A stretch of DNA of 64,000 nt, taken from NCBI RefSeq assembly GCF_003316875.1, contig NZ_QMIL01000004.1, forward strand, positions 124,001-188,000, given 5' to 3'. Shown here one piece after another: positions 34,201 through 42,480 of the stretch. Below the pieces are notes generated by a model. That model worked only from the letters and a program-made list of their open reading frames with translations. It was not told the origin of the DNA and did no database searches. The position numbers and the translations under genes are program-made. The stretch is from Aliidiomarina celeris (GTDB lineage: Bacteria > Pseudomonadota > Gammaproteobacteria > Enterobacterales > Alteromonadaceae). The stretch's first letter is position 1, and each line of letters opens with the position of its first letter.

Positions 34201-34214
34201 TTGATCTATATCAA
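34201..34214. promoter_or_regulatory. FNR/ANR-type box
   Basis: TTGAT-CTAT-ATCAA is a perfect match to the FNR consensus TTGAT-N4-ATCAA. It lies in the divergent region between the cytochrome operon (ATG at 34125, leftwards) and the small membrane protein (ATG at 34348, rightwards). Oxygen-responsive control of one or both is expected. Confidence 0.7.
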
Positions 34215-34347
34215 GGCAGCTCACTCCTTACTTGTACCTTCACATTGAAAAATATATTACGTAACAATTTTTGTTACTTTTGGCACTACTGGAAGGCGAA
34301 GAAAATTGGCATGATGAGCTTTCAATACGTTACCGGAGAAAACCGTT

Positions 34348-34500
34348 ATGAGTTCGTTTGAAACATGGAAAGAAAAATTCAAAGCCTTGCCAAGCGGGGC
34401 TCAGGTTTTAATAAGTGTTGTTGTAATACTTATTTTGGCAGGTTTTTTATTTTCTATGGGCGCCAACATAGGTTCAGCCATTTATAACGCAATAAGCTAG
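34348..34500 (+). CDS. Small single-span membrane protein
   Basis: A 50-residue protein with a charged N-terminus (MSSFETWKEKFKALPSG) and one strong membrane helix (VLISVVVILILAGFLF) followed by a short outside tail. GGAG lies 8-11 bases before the ATG. The M23 peptidase gene starts 11 bases after its stop. The family is unknown. Its place opposite the cytochrome operon, sharing the FNR-box region, hints at a small respiratory-complex or peptidase partner, but nothing proves that. Confidence 0.65.
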   Translation: MSSFETWKEKFKALPSGAQVLISVVVILILAGFLFSMGANIGSAIYNAIS

Positions 34501-34511
34501 TTTCAAACAAA

Positions 34512-35540
34512 ATGAACAAAACGAAACGCTTTCAGGCCTGGTACTGGCCCATTATTTTTGCACTCGCCGTGTATTTTTTCGGCCTGTGGTGCGCACGACA
34601 ACTGTGGGGGCTTGAGCCGTCGGGTGTAGTCAAACTTATTACCTATTTTGTTCTGTACTTTCTTGCAGTAGGCGGAATTTCTTGGCTCAACAGTAGTACA
34701 GCAGAACCGGTAGAGCGGCACCCCGCCTACGATTGGCCTGTATCTGGGCCTATTCGGGTACTCGGGCATTGGGGTGTACTACTGGTGTTCTATCCCACGG
34801 CGTTTTTGTCTGCGTTTAATCCGTTTCAATTACGGCAGCAATTTTTACAAATATTTGGCCAAGAAAAGGCTGCGAAACGTTTAAAAGGCAATGAGCTTGA
34901 AAACGCACAGTACCAAACCAAGGTGCGTTACCGGCTGCCCTTTCACGGCGAATGGCTGGTCTTTAATGGTGGGCTCACCGAGTCTACGTCGCACTCTTGG
35001 CAAGTGCTTGCGCAGCGCTATGCCTACGACTTCGTAAAGGCCGACCAGAGCTTTTGCCGCCATAAAGCGTCTGGTGCTCGTTTAGCGCACTATTATTGCT
35101 ACAACGAACCCATTTTGGCGGCGGCTAACGGTGAAGTAGTGAATGTTGTCGACGGCATTGGCCCCGCGCCTTTGGTTGGTTTTGCTGTTGCCGACTTTCT
35201 ATGCCGCCATTTTGCTGGTAATCATGTGGTAATTCGCCATGCAGACGGTGAATATGGCTTTTACGCCCACTTAATTAAAGGCTCTATTCCCGTAAAGGTT
35301 GGTGATCAAGTGACAGCGGGCCAAGAAATAGGGCGCTGTGGGCATACCGGACATTCCTCGGAGCCGCATTTGCACTTTCATTTGCAAGACACGCCTTCTA
35401 TTTACTCATCACTCGGTTTGCCTATTCGTTTTCACATAGCGGGCAACATCCACGAAATTAAGCGCGGCAACCGAGTAAACACGGAAAGCGGGATCAGAAG
35501 TTGTCCCAATAAGGCGGCTCGCCGTAGTAATCGTTTATGA
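34512..35540 (+). CDS. M23-family metallopeptidase, membrane anchored
   Basis: 342 residues. Three hydrophobic segments lie in the first ~110 residues. The zinc peptidase domain spans ~155-310. Its motifs are SHSWQVLAQRYAYDF (HxxxxxxxxxxD), YCYNEPILAAANGEVVNV, GNHVVIRHADGEYGFYAHL, and the terminal HLHFHL. M23 enzymes cut peptidoglycan cross-bridges or act as scaffolds; the zinc residues look intact, so catalysis is likely. No clear ribosome site precedes ATG 34512. The 3' end overlaps the convergent LysR gene by 47 bases. Confidence 0.83.
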   Translation: MNKTKRFQAWYWPIIFALAVYFFGLWCARQLWGLEPSGVVKLITYFVLYFLAVGGISWLNSSTAEPVERHPAYDWPVSGPIRVLGHWGVLLVFYPTAFLSAFNPFQLRQQFLQIFGQEKAAKRLKGNELENAQYQTKVRYRLPFHGEWLVFNGGLTESTSHSWQVLAQRYAYDFVKADQSFCRHKASGARLAHYYCYNEPILAAANGEVVNVVDGIGPAPLVGFAVADFLCRHFAGNHVVIRHADGEYGFYAHLIKGSIPVKVGDQVTAGQEIGRCGHTGHSSEPHLHFHLQDTPSIYSSLGLPIRFHIAGNIHEIKRGNRVNTESGIRSCPNKAARRSNRL

Positions 35541-36390
35541 ACTCAAGAAAGGCCCGTACCTTGCTCGCCATAAACTGGCGGTGGGCAAACATGGCATAAA
35601 GTGCGATAGGCTCGGGCTCAAAGTCGTGCAAAATTTGCTGTAACGCTCCCGTTTTCAAGAATGACCCCACAATAAAGGTCGGCTGCATGAGTATGCCTGC
35701 GCCGGCCATTGCGGCCGCGACCAGCACGTCGCCGTTGTTGCTGTACAACGCACCCTCTTGCGTTTGTGCGTTTGGAATAAAGCTTTCAGGAGTGCTCTTG
35801 AGATCCGCATAGCTGTAATACAAACGGCGATGGTGCGCGAGATCAGACGGGTGACGGGGCACGCCGTTTTCTCGTAAGTATTGTGGTGCGGCACAAATGA
35901 CCAACCGAATAGGCGCAATACGCTTGGCCACGAATGAAGAGCTCTTAAGCTTGCCAATGCGAAGTGCAATATCAAAACCCTCGTCGACAATATCTACTTT
36001 GCGATCGTTCAATTGTAAGTCTACGGTCACTTTTGGGTGAAGCTGCTGAAACTCTTGAATTGCTGGGCCCAAGTGCTGAATAGCAAAAGACACCGGCGCA
36101 CTGATTCGGAGTGTGCCTTGTGCCTGGGTGCTCATGTCGGCCAGTTCCGCTTCCATAGTGTCGACTTCATTCAACAGGTTCTGAGCGCGGAGTAAATACA
36201 GTTGACCCGCTTCGGTAAGATGAATGCGACGCGTGGTTCGATTAAGTAGCCGCACATTCAACTGGCGCTCGAGTTGGGCCACATATTTACTGATCAGTTG
36301 CGGGGATGTACTGAGCCGCTCTGCCGCCTGAGTGAAAGAGCCTTCGGTAACCACAGTCACAAAAGCTTTCATGGTTTGGAGTTTATCCAA
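35494..36390 (-). CDS. LysR-family transcriptional regulator
   Basis: 298 residues. The N-terminal winged helix reads MKAFVTVVTEGSFTQAAERL, then STSPQLISKYVAQLERQL. The substrate domain begins at ~90 (GTLRISAPVSFAIQHL). The start appears to be TTG at 36390, with an in-frame ATG seven codons in. The TTG form gives the standard MDKLQTMKAF opening. It is divergent from the DoxX and dioxygenase genes, with a T-N11-A palindrome between, so it probably regulates them. Confidence 0.9.
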   Translation of the reverse strand: MDKLQTMKAFVTVVTEGSFTQAAERLSTSPQLISKYVAQLERQLNVRLLNRTTRRIHLTEAGQLYLLRAQNLLNEVDTMEAELADMSTQAQGTLRISAPVSFAIQHLGPAIQEFQQLHPKVTVDLQLNDRKVDIVDEGFDIALRIGKLKSSSFVAKRIAPIRLVICAAPQYLRENGVPRHPSDLAHHRRLYYSYADLKSTPESFIPNAQTQEGALYSNNGDVLVAAAMAGAGILMQPTFIVGSFLKTGALQQILHDFEPEPIALYAMFAHRQFMASKVRAFLEFINDYYGEPPYWDNF

Positions 36391-36420
36391 TGCGTTTCAC
36401 CAATTATTATTATCAATTTT

Positions 36421-36441
36421 ATGTTGATAAATATAAAACAT
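36421..36441. promoter_or_regulatory. LysR-type operator
   Basis: ATGTT-N11-AACAT is a perfect palindrome with the T-N11-A spacing of LysR recognition sites. It lies between the LysR start (36390) and the DoxX start (36536). Binding by the adjacent regulator is inferred. Confidence 0.55.
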
Positions 36442-36535
36442 AAGCCGTATTAATCAATGCTCATTATTTAATTAACATGCACATGTTGTCGGTGCGCGGG
36501 CATTAAAACCTTATCTTTAAACTGGAGACATTATT

Positions 36536-36979
36536 GTGAATACAACGTTAGTTCAAAAATTATTTTCAACGCAGGCGGGTTACGCTGCATTGTTACTACG
36601 GGTACCTGTAGGCGTTATTCTATTTGCCCATGGCGCACAAAAGTTATTTGGTTGGTATGGTGGGCACGGGCTAGCAGGCACCGGAGAGTGGATGGCGAGT
36701 ATTGGTCTTACACCGGGCGTGTTAATGGCGTTTTTGGCTGGCTCTGCCGAGTTCTTTGGTGGATTAGCTTTGATTTTGGGTGTGTTGACCCGTCCTGCAG
36801 CATTCGTGTCTGCCATTACCATGGTCGTCGCGATTTTTAGTGTGCATTTTGCCAATGGTTTATTCCTTTCCAATGGCGGTTATGAGTTTGGCTTGGCGCT
36901 GCTCGCTGCCACCGCCGCATTAACACTACAAGGCGCCGGGCGTTTTTCTATCGACTCATGGATAGCAAAAAAGATTTAA
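36536..36979 (+). CDS. DoxX-family membrane protein
   Basis: 147 residues and four membrane helices. The opening AGYAALLLRVPVGVILFAHG, then QKLFGWYGGHGLAGTGEWM and FLAGSAEFFGGLALILGVLTR, are typical of DoxX/YphA-like proteins. These are small quinone-oxidoreductase-associated or stress-related membrane proteins of uncertain role. It starts with GTG preceded by GGAG. Pairing with a LysR regulator and an aromatic dioxygenase is seen in redox- and aromatic-stress operons. Confidence 0.88.
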   Translation: MNTTLVQKLFSTQAGYAALLLRVPVGVILFAHGAQKLFGWYGGHGLAGTGEWMASIGLTPGVLMAFLAGSAEFFGGLALILGVLTRPAAFVSAITMVVAIFSVHFANGLFLSNGGYEFGLALLAATAALTLQGAGRFSIDSWIAKKI

Positions 36980-36989
36980 AACAACCACT

Positions 36990-37002
36990 GGGGTCTGACC
37001 CC
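36990..37002. repeat. Short GGGGTC-T-GACCCC palindrome
   Basis: A perfect 13-bp palindrome between the DoxX stop and the dioxygenase ribosome site. The half-sequence TCTGACCCC is shared with the inverted repeat at 46057-46125, so it may be a minimal copy of the same REP-like family. Confidence 0.6.
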
Positions 37003-37022
37003 ATTGTTATTTGGAGGTCTAT

Positions 37023-37826
37023 ATGGCTGGAATTTCGCAGGTGCTTTATATTTCGCATGGGGGTGGGCCGTTGCCTTTATTGGGTGATGCGGCGCATAAG
37101 GAATTGGTGCAGCAGCTCGAGCATTATGCGCGTAAAATAGAAAAGCCAGAGGCTATAGTGGTAGTAAGCGCTCACTGGGAAGCCGATGTGCCCACGGTAA
37201 CGGCGGGTGCGAACCCGAACCTTATTTACGACTACTATGGTTTTCCAGAAGAGTCGTACCACATTCAGTATCCCGCGCCAGGTTCTCCGGCTTTAGCCCA
37301 AGCTCTCGCCGATGCTTTTGCTGCGCATGGTCTGCCGCTTGAACAAGACACGGAGCGTGGTTTCGACCACGGCATGTTTGTGCCGTTAAAGCTTATGTAC
37401 CCAAACGCAGACATTCCGGTGGTACAGTTGAGCCTAGTGAAAAGCCTCGACGCCGACATGCATGTACGCATGGGCGAAGCGCTACAAGCCCTTAAAGGAA
37501 AAAACATACTGCTGCTCGGTTCAGGGTTTTCTTTTCATAACATGAAAATGTTTTTCACGTCGGAAACAGCGGAGATCCGCGCCCAGAACCTTGCCTTTGA
37601 ACACTGGCTACAAGACACATTAGGTAATCCTGACCTTACTGAGCATGAGCGCAAAGCTCGGTTAGTTGGGTGGCAGCAGGCGCCGTCTGCTCGGTTCTGC
37701 CACCCTCGCGAGGAGCATTTGTTGCCTTTGCATCTGTGTTATGGCGCAGCGGCGAAAGTCGCTGACGAGCTCAACAGCGCAAAGGTTTTAGGGAAAAGCG
37801 CGGGCTTGTTTTATTGGCGCTGTTAA
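37023..37826 (+). CDS. Class III extradiol dioxygenase, YgiD/4,5-DOPA dioxygenase type
   Basis: 267 residues. LYISHGGGPLPLLGD opens the protein, followed by VVVSAHWEADVPTVT, PGSPALAQALADAF, GFDHGMFVPLKLMYPNADIPVVQ and LLLGSGFSFHNM. The metal ligands are the His residues in SHGGG, SAHW and FDHG. Family members cleave catecholic rings such as DOPA. I chose ATG at 37023 because GGAGG is placed correctly before it. It probably shares a transcript with DoxX. Confidence 0.88.
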   Translation: MAGISQVLYISHGGGPLPLLGDAAHKELVQQLEHYARKIEKPEAIVVVSAHWEADVPTVTAGANPNLIYDYYGFPEESYHIQYPAPGSPALAQALADAFAAHGLPLEQDTERGFDHGMFVPLKLMYPNADIPVVQLSLVKSLDADMHVRMGEALQALKGKNILLLGSGFSFHNMKMFFTSETAEIRAQNLAFEHWLQDTLGNPDLTEHERKARLVGWQQAPSARFCHPREEHLLPLHLCYGAAAKVADELNSAKVLGKSAGLFYWRC

Positions 37827-37838
37827 AACAAGCGCAGG

Positions 37839-39122
37839 CTAGAGCGTAATGGGGTGGAAAATGCCGGTTTTGGTCATGTTTCGATTAAGCGTAAAGCTTT
37901 CGAGCGCGGCTATAGGGTTAATGCGCTCTGGGTTGTTGAGATTGAGAATGCCCCACTCACTGCGTTTTACCGTTACCGCGAGTAGATATTGATCAGTGTC
38001 GTGGCCGGTGGCCTCATCCAGTTGTTGGGTGTATGCGGAAACGGTTACTTTGTTTACGGCCGGCAAGGTTACCAATACCACACCCACTAAGCGCAACACC
38101 ACGCCGTGGGCGTGCACTGCGTATTCCTTGCGTTGTTGCGTGGCGCTTTTGTTTTTTATCAGTAGGCGTTTGCCATTTTTACTAAAGCGCGCCTCGCGGC
38201 TCGGAAATTGGTCCGGCTCTGGTAGGTCAACGTCGAGATTTACCACGCCGTTTACAACCTCAAAGTCGACATGAGTTTCTCGCGGCCAGTCGAGCTGGGC
38301 AAGCTCACTACTCAGTAATTCCGTCATAAAGTTTTGGTCTTCAAGTAAGTCTTGTTCAAACGCAGCAGCATGCTCCGCCTGCTCTTGGTCATGTTGCGCT
38401 TTGCGCTCACTCCACTGTTGCAGTTGTTGTTCGTAATGCGCTGTTTGCACACCGCGCTGTTGCTCAACCTTTTCGTACTGACTGCGCCATTCCGCTTGCT
38501 GTTGTTCATTTTCGGTGCGCCGTTTTCGCTCTAACCCGTTAAAAATAGCGTGCCACCAGCGCTTTGGCTGAATAGCAGGTTCGGCAGGCAAGTCGGGTAA
38601 CAGCGGAGGTTTGGGTTTGGCTTCTGTAAAGGACTGGCGTTCAAATTCTGGCGGCGGCGTGGAAAGCGCCGGTACGTCGTGATGAATTTCAGTTAACAAG
38701 GCTTGGTCGTCGTTAATTCGCTCCAGCTCTTTTTGCAAAAACGCGTGAATTTGGGCGCTATGGTTTTGCCACAATTTTCGCACTATAGCAGGCGTGAGCG
38801 GTGCACCCTGTTCGTCGTTCAAAAGCAGCTTTCCGCGCTCGTCGAGGGTAAGTTTGGCTTCGCGTGTTTCCGTGCGTTGTTGCTGTTGCACTTGTTCGCG
38901 CTGTTGCTGGCGCTGCAAGCGGCGCTGGTGTGCGGGTGTGCGGTCAAGCCGCGTGCGGTACGACATACCGGTTCCAGGAGCGCCAACATTGCCATAAATA
39001 CCGCGCTTGCCGGCAGTAATGCTCGCGCCACGAATGCCGGCCGACACACTTACCCCAGTTTTACCAATATTCAGCCGAACGCCAGGAAATAAAGTGACTC
39101 TGCGATGAAAACGAAATGCCAT
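37839..39122 (-). CDS. DUF4236 protein with long coiled coil
   Basis: 427 residues. The N-terminal ~55 residues (FRFHRRVTLFPGVRLNIGKT, then GVSVSAGIRGASITAGKRGI and GAPGTGMSYR) are the DUF4236 domain. A Gln/Glu/Arg-rich coiled coil covers ~65-275, and a globular domain fills ~280-427. The function is unknown. GGAG sits in the 9-base gap after the ammonia-lyase stop, so it is probably the last gene of the PYP operon and may be part of its output. Confidence 0.8.
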   Translation of the reverse strand: MAFRFHRRVTLFPGVRLNIGKTGVSVSAGIRGASITAGKRGIYGNVGAPGTGMSYRTRLDRTPAHQRRLQRQQQREQVQQQQRTETREAKLTLDERGKLLLNDEQGAPLTPAIVRKLWQNHSAQIHAFLQKELERINDDQALLTEIHHDVPALSTPPPEFERQSFTEAKPKPPLLPDLPAEPAIQPKRWWHAIFNGLERKRRTENEQQQAEWRSQYEKVEQQRGVQTAHYEQQLQQWSERKAQHDQEQAEHAAAFEQDLLEDQNFMTELLSSELAQLDWPRETHVDFEVVNGVVNLDVDLPEPDQFPSREARFSKNGKRLLIKNKSATQQRKEYAVHAHGVVLRLVGVVLVTLPAVNKVTVSAYTQQLDEATGHDTDQYLLAVTVKRSEWGILNLNNPERINPIAALESFTLNRNMTKTGIFHPITL

Positions 39123-39131
39123 GGTTGCTCC

Positions 39132-40661
39132 TTAAACGGGAATACGCTCCTCTCGTAAATGTAGCAGCCAAGTGCGTAAGTCGGTGTCGAGTGCGCGGTC
39201 CATTTCTACAAATTGAAAATGGGCAGCCACATACTGGCGCAAGGATTCAAGTTGAGCGCTAGCGCTTACCAGCTGCCCTGATTGTTGTTTTCTTAACTCA
39301 GTAGACTGCCATGCCGCCAATAAGGTGGCAACCGCCACTTGTTCGGTAAGTTCGAGCACGCGTAATGCGTCGCGAGCGGCAATGGTGCCCATACTTACTT
39401 TGTCTTGGTTGTGGCACTCGGTTGAGCGTGAAAATACAGAGGCTGGCATGGTGAGCTTTAAGGCTTCGGCAGCCCAAGCCGAGCAACCAATTTGAACCGC
39501 TTTAAAACCGTGATGCAGGCCATGTTCAGTGCCTCGCGCGCCACTTAAATTTGCAGGTAAGCCGTGATTTGTTTTCGGGTCGAGCAGCAGCGCCATTTGC
39601 CGATCATGCAAGTCGGCAAGGTTCGCCACTTGGGTTTTTAGCATGTCCATAGCCATAGCAATATGGCCGCCGTAAAAGTGGCCACCATGTAAAATACGCT
39701 GGCTGTCTGGGTCTACAATAGGGTTGTCGTTGGCGCTATTCAGTTCGTTTTCAATGGTGTGCTGCAAAAACGGCAAGGCGTCGACTAGTGCGCCAATAAT
39801 ATGAGGAGCGCAGCGCAGCGAGTAACGGTCTTGCAATCGCGCGGCGTTTTGTTTCGCTTCGGTGTGGTTGAGGTCGTTAGCAATGGCACGTGCTACCTGT
39901 TGTTGCCCAACATGTGGTTTAACTTGGAATAGTTGCTCGTCGAAATGGTAAGGGTTGCCGTTCGCACCGACCACAGCAAGGGCGGTAATTCGTGCCGACA
40001 CTTTCGCTAGGTAATCCGCTCGGCACCACGCTAAACAGGCGAGCCCAGTCATGGCGGCGGTACCGTTCATTAATGCCAGTGCTTCTTTGGGCTTGAGCCT
40101 ATAAACAGGGAGGCCGGCTGCTTTAAACGCCTGCTCGGCAGGCATCAATTCACCGTTAAAGCGCACTTGGCGTTCACCAATGAGTGCGCCCGCTATATAC
40201 GAAAGCGGAGTTAAGTCGCCACTGGCACCCACGCTGCCTTCTTTGGGAATTTGCGGCAGAATATCGTGCTGTAGCAGAGCTGCAAGGGCCTCGAGTAGTG
40301 CGTAACTTACCCCCGAATAGCCTTGGCAGAGCGAGCACAAGCGCGCGGCAATAATGGCACGGGTTTCCTCGGCGTCGAACAAGTCGCCTAAACCACAGCC
40401 ATGAAAACGAGTAAGGTTAACGGGCAGTTGCTGCCAATGCTCGGCCGCGATGTGCTGGGTGCAGCTGTCGCCGTACCCAGTGGTTACGCCGTAAATAACG
40501 CCGTCGTTGGCGAGCACTTGGTCAATCACCGCGCGGCCCGCTTCAATACGAGCTTTAAACTTTGGTGCTTGCGCAAGTTCAATGGTAACTGAACCTTTAG
40601 CAATGCGGTAAATCTGTTGCAGGGTAAGCGGTGCTGCACCGAAGGTAATGGTTGAGGTCAC
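39132..40661 (-). CDS. Aromatic amino-acid ammonia-lyase, probable tyrosine ammonia-lyase for the PYP chromophore
   Basis: 509 residues of the HAL/PAL/TAL family. The MIO triad Ala-Ser-Gly is at 146-148 (GASGDLTPLSYIAGALIGE), the active-site Tyr is in YGVTTGYG near residue 57, and NDNPIV is near 327. It deaminates an aromatic amino acid. With a p-coumarate ligase and PYP in the same operon, tyrosine to p-coumarate is the expected reaction. By hand alignment the selectivity pair is Phe86-His87, unlike His-Leu in Rhodobacter TAL or Ser-His in HutH. It starts with GTG, two bases after the ligase stop. No hut genes are near. Confidence 0.87.
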   Translation of the reverse strand: MTSTITFGAAPLTLQQIYRIAKGSVTIELAQAPKFKARIEAGRAVIDQVLANDGVIYGVTTGYGDSCTQHIAAEHWQQLPVNLTRFHGCGLGDLFDAEETRAIIAARLCSLCQGYSGVSYALLEALAALLQHDILPQIPKEGSVGASGDLTPLSYIAGALIGERQVRFNGELMPAEQAFKAAGLPVYRLKPKEALALMNGTAAMTGLACLAWCRADYLAKVSARITALAVVGANGNPYHFDEQLFQVKPHVGQQQVARAIANDLNHTEAKQNAARLQDRYSLRCAPHIIGALVDALPFLQHTIENELNSANDNPIVDPDSQRILHGGHFYGGHIAMAMDMLKTQVANLADLHDRQMALLLDPKTNHGLPANLSGARGTEHGLHHGFKAVQIGCSAWAAEALKLTMPASVFSRSTECHNQDKVSMGTIAARDALRVLELTEQVAVATLLAAWQSTELRKQQSGQLVSASAQLESLRQYVAAHFQFVEMDRALDTDLRTWLLHLREERIPV

Positions 40662-40663
40662 GT

Positions 40664-41908
40664 CTAGGGGTCCATGGGCCAGTCGGTTTCTTTACCGAGC
40701 TTGTTAACAGGAATATGGCTTGCCACTTGGTAATGCTTTGGCTGTTCCACAGCACTCAACTTTGCTTGTGCGTACTGTTGAAGTTCTGTAATCAATGTTT
40801 GCGCTTGCTGCGGCTCGGTGTGGGGAACGATCAGCGCTTTTAACCCTGAGCCGTCGGGCAATAAGCGTACACGGGCCTCTTTTACGTTTGGGTGTTGGCC
40901 TAGAATGTCCGCGACTCGGGTAGGAAAAACGTTAATGCCATGCACCGATACCGCTTGGTCTATTCGCCCTTGCGGTAAAAAATAGCGCTCGCTGCTCTCG
41001 GGCTGCCACGTTAATGAGTCTGGTATTGCTACCGTTTGCTTGCTGTTGCGATCGATTATAGAGGAACGCGCTCGCTGCCAGCGCGGTAACAGTTCGTAGG
41101 GGCTTGTTTCATGATGGCGAACGCCAATGCCGCCGGTATCGGTACTGCCATAAATTTCAACCACCTGCTCGGCGCCTTCGGCTTTTAATGCGGCCAGTGT
41201 TGCGGGTGGGCAGGGGCCGGTCGAGGTAAGCACGGCAACGTTCGGGGCAAACTGAATACTTCGTTTTGCCAGCTGGGTTAAAAAGCTGGGAAAGGCTACG
41301 AGTAAATCTCCTGTCTGCAGCCCTTGCTGGGCTTTGGCATGAGCACCTATACCACGCATTACAGGAATGCTGAGCAGGTCGGGCAATAATACGGTAAACA
41401 AAAAGCCATAAATATGGTGAGCAGGAACCACGCTTACTATTCGCTGGGGTTTAATGTTTAGTTTTTCAAAGTATTCAATAAAAAACGAAACCTCAGCCAC
41501 CAGTGCGCTATAGCTGTGGTCTATTACTTTGGGTTTACCGGTCGAGCCCGAGGTAGTGAGGCGTAAATCGTGGCTGGCTAATTCTCGGCTTTTGAGCACT
41601 ATTTCAGCCCAGTCGCTCAGCGCATTTTTACGCAGCAAATAGTCCTCTAAACCACTGCTGTTGAGCCTGAAGTAATTCACAACACGAGTGGCTAAGGCCA
41701 TCCACTCAAAAGAGTCGATCGCAATCGCCCACTCACTCTCAACGGGGCGCGAATCGAGCGCCAGTATGGCATGTTCAGTAACCACGTGTTCAGTAACCAG
41801 TGGTTGCGAGTTGTGGCGTGGTGCTTGCGCACGGAGTTGGCTAAGTTCGTCTTGAACCAGCGCGCAAATTACCGAAGTAATTGCGCGCTTTGACAACAGA
41901 TGCTGCAT
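40664..41908 (-). CDS. p-Coumarate:CoA ligase-like adenylating enzyme
   Basis: 414 residues of the AMP-binding superfamily. The phosphate-binding loop is LTTSGSTGKPKVID near residue 145, followed by VVPAHHIYGFLFTVLLP, VEIYGSTDTGGIGVR and LPQGRIDQAVSVHGINVFP (the hinge). It is shorter than most acyl-CoA ligases, as PYP-linked ligases tend to be. It activates p-coumarate to the CoA thioester that loads onto PYP Cys69. I chose ATG at 41908 because it overlaps the PYP stop (TAATG). An ATG at 41932 lies inside the PYP gene. Confidence 0.86.
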   Translation of the reverse strand: MQHLLSKRAITSVICALVQDELSQLRAQAPRHNSQPLVTEHVVTEHAILALDSRPVESEWAIAIDSFEWMALATRVVNYFRLNSSGLEDYLLRKNALSDWAEIVLKSRELASHDLRLTTSGSTGKPKVIDHSYSALVAEVSFFIEYFEKLNIKPQRIVSVVPAHHIYGFLFTVLLPDLLSIPVMRGIGAHAKAQQGLQTGDLLVAFPSFLTQLAKRSIQFAPNVAVLTSTGPCPPATLAALKAEGAEQVVEIYGSTDTGGIGVRHHETSPYELLPRWQRARSSIIDRNSKQTVAIPDSLTWQPESSERYFLPQGRIDQAVSVHGINVFPTRVADILGQHPNVKEARVRLLPDGSGLKALIVPHTEPQQAQTLITELQQYAQAKLSAVEQPKHYQVASHIPVNKLGKETDWPMDP

Positions 41909-42285
41909 TAGAGGCGCTTCACGAACACCCAAAATGAGTCGCCGGTGAGGGCTTTTTTCATGTGAACTTTTACTTTGGTTGGCTTCATTTCGTAGTCGAA
42001 TGTGTATTCGAACATGGTGTTGAGGTTGTCGTTTTTTACACCCTCGTCGAACTTACCTTTAAACTGCGGGCTGTTGGTGCAGGGCGCCACTTGGGTAAAG
42101 AAGTTTTTACCAATAACAGAAGACGGATCGCGACCCGTAATATCACCCTCGGCCGCATTGTACTTTAAAATGTTCCCTTTTCCGTCGAGTTGAATCGCAC
42201 CAAAGGCTACGTTGTCTAACTGTTGTTTGCTCATCGACGAAAGTTTATTTTCAACGTCGTCACTACCAAATTGTACTATTTCCAT
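41908..42285 (-). CDS. pyp: Photoactive yellow protein (blue-light photoreceptor)
   Basis: 125 residues, the same length as Halorhodospira halophila PYP and alignable to it without gaps. All key residues are kept: Tyr42, Glu46, Thr50, Arg52 and the chromophore-bearing Cys69 ([29 protein letters not shown]). The fold is PAS, cytoplasmic, with a trans-p-coumaroyl thioester. I chose ATG at 42285 because AAGGAG is placed 6 bases before it; the ATG at 42291 abuts that site. It is the first gene of pyp, ligase, lyase and DUF4236. The expected role is blue-light sensing, known for affecting motility or biofilm in some species. Confidence 0.96.
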   Translation of the reverse strand: MEIVQFGSDDVENKLSSMSKQQLDNVAFGAIQLDGKGNILKYNAAEGDITGRDPSSVIGKNFFTQVAPCTNSPQFKGKFDEGVKNDNLNTMFEYTFDYEMKPTKVKVHMKKALTGDSFWVFVKRL

Positions 42286-42480
42286 TCTCATCTCCTTTTA
42301 TGTAGTTGACTTTGCATATTAGTTGATTTCTACAAAGAAAGATCATTAATCTGTAACTATTGTTTTATCACAAACATCGTAAGTCGCGCCTTCCAAGGCG
42401 TGCGCCTCGGTTCGAAAGGGCTCTGGAACTTTTTTGTTTTTGCCAAGGTCTAGTAAACAGAACCATTAAGAGGAAAAACA

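Noticed and set aside
39132-40661. Histidine ammonia-lyase HutH of histidine utilisation
   Set aside because: No hutU, hutI or hutG nearby; the gene is coupled to a p-coumarate ligase and PYP, and the selectivity pair is not Ser-His.
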